The notes under the pieces are model-generated. The model was not told the origin of the DNA and did not search any database. It saw nothing but the letters and a program-made list of their open reading frames with translations. From positions 620,850-656,854 of the forward strand of contig NZ_HE978600.1 of the NCBI RefSeq assembly GCF_000285835.1: 36,005 bases of DNA, in the 5' to 3' direction. The translations under genes were made by a program, and so were the position numbers. Source of the DNA: Brevibacterium senegalense. GTDB taxonomy: Bacteria; Actinomycetota; Actinomycetes; Actinomycetales; Brevibacteriaceae. Every line of letters starts with the position of its first letter. The stretch's first letter is position 1. Shown one piece after another: positions 30,989 to 36,005 of this stretch.

Positions 30989-31624
30989 GTGTTTCGAAAC
31001 AATGCTGTGTCGCCTGTCAACCGCATCGTAGGTGTGCTGGCAGTCCTGGTGGCGGTTTTCTTGCTTCCGGTCGTCCCGGCGGCGGCACATGACGCCGTGA
31101 CCGGGACGAATCCCGAGGACGGGCAGAGCCTGGATGCCGTCCCCGAGGCCATCGAGGTTTCGTTCACCGCCACTCCTCTGGCGATGGGGTCGGAGATCCA
31201 GATCAAGGACGCGGCCGGGATGAACTGGGCCGAGGGAGGCGTCGAGATCGACGGCAACATGGCCGTCCAGCCGGTCAATCCCGCCGCACCCGCCGGCGAG
31301 TACACGGTGACCTGGCGGGTCGTGTCCTCGGACTCCCATCCGATCGACGGCTCGTTCTCCTTCACCGCGACCGAAGGCGCAGGTGCTTCCTCCTCCCCCA
31401 ACCCGGAACCGGCAGGGGCCGAGTCCTCCCAGCCGGAGCAGGCAGCGCCCGAGTCTGCCACGCCGGAGCAGCCGCAGACGGACGCTGCGCAGGCAGCGAC
31501 TGGTGAAGGAGACGCGGGGGTTCCACTCAGTTTCATGATTGTCCTGGCCCTCCTCGTCATTGCACTGAGTGTCGTCGTCGCCGTGGTGGTCCGCCGCCGG
31601 CGGCTGGAAAGCGACGAGACATGA
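30989..31624 (+). CDS. copC: CopC-domain copper-binding protein
   Basis: A 211-residue protein with a signal peptide ending VPAAA, so the mature chain starts with His34. A CopC fold follows with the typical WRVVSSDSHPIDGSFSF. N-terminal His and this His are Cu(II) ligands in CopC proteins. A Pro/Glu/Gln/Ala-rich linker leads to one C-terminal membrane segment (about 178-200), so the protein is anchored outside the cell. GTG 30989 is the start. The next gene encodes CopD; the pair takes up or handles copper at the membrane. Confidence 0.92.
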   Translation: MFRNNAVSPVNRIVGVLAVLVAVFLLPVVPAAAHDAVTGTNPEDGQSLDAVPEAIEVSFTATPLAMGSEIQIKDAAGMNWAEGGVEIDGNMAVQPVNPAAPAGEYTVTWRVVSSDSHPIDGSFSFTATEGAGASSSPNPEPAGAESSQPEQAAPESATPEQPQTDAAQAATGEGDAGVPLSFMIVLALLVIALSVVVAVVVRRRRLESDET

Positions 31625-31627
31625 CCG

Positions 31628-33652
31628 GTGCCCCCGGACTCCGAATGTGCTCCGATGGGTAGTGCCCCGACCGAGACTCCGGCCGGGACCGGGCGCTGGC
31701 GCTCCGCGGTCTGGCTCGTGGCTGCCTTTGCGGTCGCGGTCGCCGCTGTCGTGGTAAGCGCGGCGTTCTCCGGGGCGGCGGCAGAACGCGTAGCGTTGGA
31801 TCCCGGCGCGTTCGTGCGCTGGGCACTGCCGATCGCGCTGACCGTGCACCACCTGGCGCTGGCCGTGGTCGTGGGCTGCCTGATCTTCGCGGCAACGATC
31901 CTGCCCCCCGGAGACAACGAGTCGGCACCCGGGCCTTCGAGCCCCCACCCGGCATTCGCCCGCGTGCGGGCAGTCGCCGCCGGCGTGTCCCTCGTCTGGG
32001 TGGGATCAGCGGTGGTCGTGCTGGTGCTGACGTATGCCAATCTCGCCGGCCAACCAGTGTCGGACAATGCCGAGTTCGCCAGCCAGCTGGCCTACTTCCT
32101 CACCGATCTGCTCGTCGGCCAGGCCTGGGGTGCGATCATCCTCATCGCCTTCCTCGTGTGCAACCTGACCTTCCTCGTCCGCTCCACCACCGGCCTAGCT
32201 GCCACGGCCCTGCTCGCCCTGGCCACCATCATCCCGATCTCGCTGATCGGGCACGCCGCCGGCAGCGACGACCACTTCGCCGGCGTCGGCGCCCTGGCCG
32301 TGCACTGGATCGGGGTGCTGGTATGGGTCGGCGGCGTGGCAGCCCTGGCCGTCGTGGCACCGATCTTCGCCTCCAAGCGTGGTGCCCATCAGGCGAAAAC
32401 GGTGCTCTCCCGCTTCTCGGCGCTGGCCGGTGTGGCGTTCTTCCTCGTCCTGACCTCCGGCGTGCTCAACTCCGTGCTCCGCCTCGGCGGGTGGGAGGGG
32501 CTGCTGAGCCGGTACGGTCAGCTGATCCTCATCAAGCTCGCCGCAACCCTGCTGCTCGGCGCCATCGGCCTGGCCCATCGCAGCTGGGCCATCGCCCAGG
32601 TCGGGCGCAAGCCCGGCGGGCAGACAGCATGGCGCCTAGTCATCGCCGAAGTGCTCATCATGGCCGGAATCATCGGGGTCACCGGAGCCCTCGGCCGGAC
32701 CGCTCCGCCGGTCCCGCGGGAACCGGAACCGGCGATCACCCCGGCCGAGATCCTCACCGGCTATCTTTTGCCGCCGGACCTGACCTGGTTCCGGTGGTTC
32801 ACCGAGTGGCGGTGGGACTGGCTCTGGGTGGCGTTCGCCGTCACCGCTGCCGTCGTCTATTTCCGCGGGGTGCGCAAGGCTCGCGCTGCCGGCCACCGGT
32901 GGGCGTGGCAGTCCACCGCAAGCTGGCTGGCCGGACTGCTCGTCCTCGTCTATGTGACCTGCGCGGCCCCGACGATCTACGGCATGGTGCTCATCAGCGT
33001 GCACACCGTCATGCTGTTGGCCATCACGGTGATCATCCCGCTGCTCCTGGCCCTCGGTGCTCCCCTGGACCTGCTGGCCCTGACCGTGCAGCGGCGCACC
33101 GACGGCAGCCGGGGACCCCACGAATGGCTCCACGCCGCGGCTGCTGGCCCAGCCGTGAGGAGCCCGCTGCTCAGCGGTGCGGTGGTGGCCGTCTCGCTCG
33201 GTCTGCTCTACTACACCCCGCTGCTGCGCCTGGCCCTGGATTTCTGGATCGCCCACCAGATGGCCAACCTGTACTTCCTGCTCATCGGGTTCTGGTTCAT
33301 GACCACGGTGACCCGCCCCCGAACCGCGGCACGAACACTGTCCCGGCGGACCGTTGCCGTGGCCGGGCTGGCCGGGGTGCTCCTGCTCTGGGCGACCGTG
33401 CTCGCGTTCGGTGTCACCCCCGTCCTTGAGGTGGACTGGTTCGGCAACCTCGCCCGCACCTGGGGGCCATCCATCGCCGCCGACCAGCAACATGCGGGCA
33501 CCTCGGTGCTGCTGGCCGGAGTGACCCCGCTCGTGATTCTGCTCACCACGCTCCTCCTGCACCGACCACGCCCGACGCCCGCCGGCACTGCGGGTGCCTT
33601 CCAACCCTCCTCCACTGCCTCCCGCCGACCGGACAGAACGGATCATCCATGA
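31628..33652 (+). CDS. copD: CopD / CtaG fusion membrane protein
   Basis: A 674-residue membrane protein with about 14-16 hydrophobic segments. The first half (to about residue 330) is a CopD domain: FVRWALPIALTVHHLALAVV, GHAAGSDDHFAGVGALAVHWIGVLVWVGGVAAL and FSALAGVAFFLVLTSGVLNS. The second half is a CtaG (caa3 assembly) domain: LPPDLTWFRWFTEWRWDWL, VHTVMLLAITVIIPLLLALGAPL and HQMANLYFLLIGFWFM, rich in His and Trp. This fusion is common in actinobacteria. It likely moves copper across the membrane with CopC. Start GTG 31628 or ATG 31655; the next gene overlaps by 4 bp. Confidence 0.9.
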   Translation: MPPDSECAPMGSAPTETPAGTGRWRSAVWLVAAFAVAVAAVVVSAAFSGAAAERVALDPGAFVRWALPIALTVHHLALAVVVGCLIFAATILPPGDNESAPGPSSPHPAFARVRAVAAGVSLVWVGSAVVVLVLTYANLAGQPVSDNAEFASQLAYFLTDLLVGQAWGAIILIAFLVCNLTFLVRSTTGLAATALLALATIIPISLIGHAAGSDDHFAGVGALAVHWIGVLVWVGGVAALAVVAPIFASKRGAHQAKTVLSRFSALAGVAFFLVLTSGVLNSVLRLGGWEGLLSRYGQLILIKLAATLLLGAIGLAHRSWAIAQVGRKPGGQTAWRLVIAEVLIMAGIIGVTGALGRTAPPVPREPEPAITPAEILTGYLLPPDLTWFRWFTEWRWDWLWVAFAVTAAVVYFRGVRKARAAGHRWAWQSTASWLAGLLVLVYVTCAAPTIYGMVLISVHTVMLLAITVIIPLLLALGAPLDLLALTVQRRTDGSRGPHEWLHAAAAGPAVRSPLLSGAVVAVSLGLLYYTPLLRLALDFWIAHQMANLYFLLIGFWFMTTVTRPRTAARTLSRRTVAVAGLAGVLLLWATVLAFGVTPVLEVDWFGNLARTWGPSIAADQQHAGTSVLLAGVTPLVILLTTLLLHRPRPTPAGTAGAFQPSSTASRRPDRTDHP

Positions 33653-34341
33653 ACCCCGCCAACCGAAGCGTTCTCGTGAAGAGCAAGTCCCTTGTCTGGA
33701 TCCTGATGGCAGCCGCCGTGATCGCAGCCATCGTCGTGGTCGTCATCGTGCGCGGCAACGCTCCTGACACGACCACTGAGTCCGCGACGTCAGCAGAGAC
33801 GGCGGAGACCGGGCAGCTCGTCCGCGAGAACAGCCGCGTCCTGTCGCAGGCGCCGAACGAGAAGGCGGTACTGGTAGAGTTCCTGGACTTCGAATGCGAG
33901 TCCTGCCGGGCCGCCTATCCCCTCGTCGAGGAGCTGCGCACGGAGTACGCAGACTCCGTGACCTTCGTCCACCGCTACTTCCCGCTGCCCGGACACCGCA
34001 ACGCGATGAACGCGGCCCTGGCCGTGGAGGCCGCCGCCCAGCAAGGCGCCTACGAGCCGATGTACCAGCAGATGTTCGAGACCCAGCCCGAATGGGGCGA
34101 ATCCGCCGACGACAAGAGCCCAGTCTTCCGCTCCTTCGCCGAAGACCTCGGCCTGGACATGGCCGCCTACGACCAGGCAGTCGCAGACCCGGCCACCCAG
34201 GACCGAGTCGAGCTCGATCTCGCCGACGGCATCGCCCTGAACGTCAGCGGCACCCCGACCTTCTTCCTCGACGGGCAACTCCTCACTCTCGACAGCCTCG
34301 AAGAGTTCGAAGCCGCGGTAGCTGATGCGGCAGCCGACTGA
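33649..34341 (+). CDS. DsbA-like membrane-anchored thiol oxidoreductase
   Basis: A 230-residue protein with one N-terminal membrane anchor (about 15-36), a low-complexity Thr/Glu/Ala linker and a DsbA/Thioredoxin_4 domain. The active site is FLDFECESCRAAYPLVEEL (Cys83, Cys86); SGTPTFFLDG has the cis-proline. It would form or shuffle disulfides outside the membrane. The following VKOR gene would reoxidise it. Its place beside CopC/CopD recalls ScsC of the copper-tolerance system of Salmonella, but the domain is the generic actinobacterial type. Confidence 0.9.
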   Translation: MNPANRSVLVKSKSLVWILMAAAVIAAIVVVVIVRGNAPDTTTESATSAETAETGQLVRENSRVLSQAPNEKAVLVEFLDFECESCRAAYPLVEELRTEYADSVTFVHRYFPLPGHRNAMNAALAVEAAAQQGAYEPMYQQMFETQPEWGESADDKSPVFRSFAEDLGLDMAAYDQAVADPATQDRVELDLADGIALNVSGTPTFFLDGQLLTLDSLEEFEAAVADAAAD

Positions 34342-34345
34342 TCAC

Positions 34346-34978
34346 ATGGCAGAATCACCCGCCGCCCTCCGCTCCCCGACTCAGCTCGCTGTGCCCGTGT
34401 TCGCCCGACAGGTCCCGTTCGCCGTCGTGCTGCTGGTCACCGGGGTGAGCGGCTGGGGCGCCTCGGCGATCCTCGTGTCCGAACGGCTGGCCCTGTATGA
34501 GAACCCGGAACACGTCACCAGCTGCGACATCAATCCGTGGGTCTCCTGCGGCAAGGTCATGGGCAGCTGGCAATCCGAACTGTTCGGCTTCCCCAACCCG
34601 CTCATCGGGATCGTCGCCTTCGCCGTCGTGATCACCACCGGAATGGCCATCCTCGCCGGCGCGCAGCTGGCGCGCTGGTACTGGATCGGCCTGCAGGTCG
34701 GAGTGAGCCTGGGCACCGTCTTCGTCATCTGGCTGTGGTCCCAAGCCCTGTTCGACCTCTACCTCCTGTGCCTGTACTGCATGATCGTGTGGGCCGCAAT
34801 GATTCCCCTCTTCCTCCTCCTGACGATCCGCAATCTCGTCCACGGAATCATCCCCGCACCCGCCGGGCTGGTCCGCTTCACCGCAGACTGGGCGGGGACG
34901 CTCGTCGCCCTCACCTACCTCGCGGTTGCGGCCTCCGTCTTCATCCGCTTCTTCCCCGCTCTCACCTCCCCCCTCTGA
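34346..34978 (+). CDS. Vitamin K epoxide reductase (VKOR) family protein
   Basis: A 210-residue membrane protein with five hydrophobic segments. VKOR signatures are the loop cysteines SCDINPWVSCGKV (Cys60, Cys68), a conserved Ser/Trp-rich turn, and the redox pair LLCLYCMIVW (CxxC). In bacteria VKOR reoxidises DsbA-like proteins using quinone; the preceding DsbA-like gene is the natural partner (5 bp gap). ATG 34346 is used; an in-frame ATG at 34325 would overlap the DsbA gene. Neither has a clear ribosome-binding site. Confidence 0.88.
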   Translation: MAESPAALRSPTQLAVPVFARQVPFAVVLLVTGVSGWGASAILVSERLALYENPEHVTSCDINPWVSCGKVMGSWQSELFGFPNPLIGIVAFAVVITTGMAILAGAQLARWYWIGLQVGVSLGTVFVIWLWSQALFDLYLLCLYCMIVWAAMIPLFLLLTIRNLVHGIIPAPAGLVRFTADWAGTLVALTYLAVAASVFIRFFPALTSPL

Positions 34979-35040
34979 GACAACCCGCGTGGTAGCTGTC
35001 GCCTGCGCAACTCCGTGTAACACTTCTCACCCTTATCCCG

Positions 35041-35093
35041 TTCGTTATCGTTTCGTCATCTCTTCGTGCGTCAGTACACTCGGAGATAACGAA
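35041..35093. promoter_or_regulatory. Inverted repeat upstream of the peptidase-like gene
   Basis: TTCGTTATC (35041-35049) and GATAACGAA (35085-35093) form an exact 9 bp inverted repeat with a 35 bp spacer, AT-rich for this window, ending about 30 bp before ATG 35125. It could be a paired operator or an RNA stem. Function unknown. Confidence 0.45.
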
Positions 35094-35124
35094 ATGGTCA
35101 CGTCTGCATTAAGGGTTACTCGTA

Positions 35125-36005
35125 ATGGGTAAGCACTCGGATCCGAAGCCGTCCTGGAGCGCGCATGCGCGCTCCCTGCTCCGGGACGTCGCTGCGGGCG
35201 GCCGCAATCGCGCCGGGCGCCATGGTCAGGAGCCGAGTACCGCCACCGGGGTGCTCAAATCGGTTAGGCGCCGCCCGATGGTCGCCGCCATCGCACTGCC
35301 GGCAGCTGCCACGACCGCGATCGTGGCCTCCTCGTTCGCCTTTCGCCCCCGCGGACACCGCCGGCGTCGTCAAGGCCGAGGACCAGGCAGCCACCGCCAG
35401 CGCGGAGCCCGGCGCCCAAGACGTTCCCACGCAGGATGCCGAGGAACTTGAGAAGGAGCGGCATGCGGCCGCCGAGGAGTACCGGAAGTCCCTTGAGGAC
35501 GACCCGAAGTACAACCAGAAGTCTGAGGTGAAGGCCGCACTGCCGGCGCCTGAGTCTTCGAAGGAGGGCTCGTCGGAGACTTCCGGCGGGGAGGCCTCGG
35601 ACCGAGGTTCGAAGTCCTCGCGCTCCGACAGCCGCGAATCCTCGGGCCTCTCCGATGAGCCCTGCTCGGTGTCCAGCGGAATTGAACCCCAGCTCACGGC
35701 GAACGCCAAGAAGGGCTACCGGGCGGTCTGCGCCGAGTTCCCCGAGGTGAAGACGTTCGGCGGACCGCGCAATGATCCGGGATCTGACCACCACACCGGG
35801 CAGGCCCTCGACATCATGATCTCGGGCTCGACGGGAGACCGGATCACGGACTTCGGGATCAAGCATGCATCCGAGCTCGGAGTGAAGTACGTGATCTACG
35901 AGCAGAAGCTCTACGCCCCTTACACCGGTTGGGAGGGACGGGCCATGGAGGACCGCGGCTCGGCCACCGCCAACCACATGGACCACGTCCACATTGAATC
36001 GCCCC
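35125..36005 (+). pseudogene. Secreted peptidase-like protein, frameshifted and IS-truncated
   Basis: The frame from ATG 35125 encodes a basic N-terminus and a signal-like stretch (RRRPMVAAIALPAAATTAIVASSFAF), then at about 35339-35343 the frame is lost by one extra base in CCTTTCGCCCCC. One T fewer restores SSFAFAPADTAGVVKAE, a natural signal-peptidase site. The rest (frame ending 36005) has a Lys/Glu/Ser-rich linker and a domain with DEPCSVSSGIEPQLTANA, DHHTGQALDIMI and HMDHVHI: the H/D/H pattern of zinc-type peptidoglycan-hydrolase-like domains of actinobacteria. The last codons merge into the IS-end sequence, removing the true C-terminus. Confidence 0.75.
35995..36005 (+). mobile_element. 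Probable insertion-sequence end (right edge)
   Basis: TGAATCGCCCC, the reverse complement of the first 11 bases. It cuts the peptidase-like gene just after HMDHVHI. It is taken as the outer tip of a second copy of the insertion sequence at the left edge. Confidence 0.55.

Noticed and set aside
30950..30990. CsoR-like site (TACCC ... GGGGGTA) before copC
   Set aside because: The half-sites are more than 20 bp apart and imperfect, unlike the tight palindrome at 5762-5778.
1..36005. CRISPR array
   Set aside because: No regularly spaced repeats of 25-40 bp were seen anywhere in the window.

Overview
The window is a high-GC, metal-resistance-packed mobile region from an actinobacterium. Signs of the host are mycothiol-type arsenate reductases, CmtR-type Cd/Pb sensors, a Csp-type copper-storage protein, an actinobacterial secreted peptidase-like protein, and frequent GTG starts with ATGA or GTGA overlaps. 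No replication or core housekeeping genes are present, so plasmid and genomic island cannot be told apart. Both edges end in the same 11 bp sequence in inverted orientation (TGAATCGCCCC read outward). It resembles IS3-family insertion-sequence ends, and each copy breaks a gene (a serine resolvase on the left, a secreted peptidase-like gene on the right). The window therefore looks like the stretch between two copies of one insertion sequence.

Layout. (1) 1-255: truncated resolvase and a res-like core. (2) 647-9689: copper module. Leftward tlpA-ccdA-cueP; rightward an atypical CDF transporter, a two-component system, a CopZ-like chaperone, a CopB-type ATPase with a His-rich tail, a DUF305 lipoprotein and an 18-cysteine four-helix-bundle copper-storage protein. 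Three copies of a GAAGATT direct repeat with 11 bp spacing lie upstream of tlpA/CDF, the response regulator and the storage protein; a CsoR-like palindrome precedes copZ-copB. (3) 9690-10347: non-coding, with a res-like core. (4) 10348-12517: mercury module (merR, merA, broken merB). (5) 12518-25099: a 12.6 kb Tn402/Tn5053-type transposon with recognisable TGTCA ends, carrying a large arsenic operon (MFS, arsC with an N-terminal helical domain, FAD protein with a C-terminal Cys pair, thioredoxin reductase, two more arsC, acr3, divergent arsR-arsO) and tniA-tniB-tniQ-res-tniR. (6) 25178-28794: two Cd/Pb units, cmtR-cadD and cmtR-P1B ATPase, with near-identical operators; a 60 bp copy of the resolvase 5' region and res core lies between them. 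(7) 29024-34978: ArsR regulator, a second tlpA-ccdA pair, copC, copD/ctaG, a DsbA-like thiol oxidoreductase and VKOR. (8) 35125-36005: frameshifted, IS-truncated secreted peptidase-like gene.

How it works together: Cu, Hg, As and Cd/Pb determinants appear stacked by site-specific recombination at res sites and by a res-hunting type transposon. The copper part links metal handling outside the membrane (CueP, CopC/CopD, DUF305) with thiol-disulfide enzymes (TlpA, CcdA, DsbA-like, VKOR), an arrangement that recalls the Gram-negative Scs copper-tolerance proteins and is the most interesting functional idea in the window.
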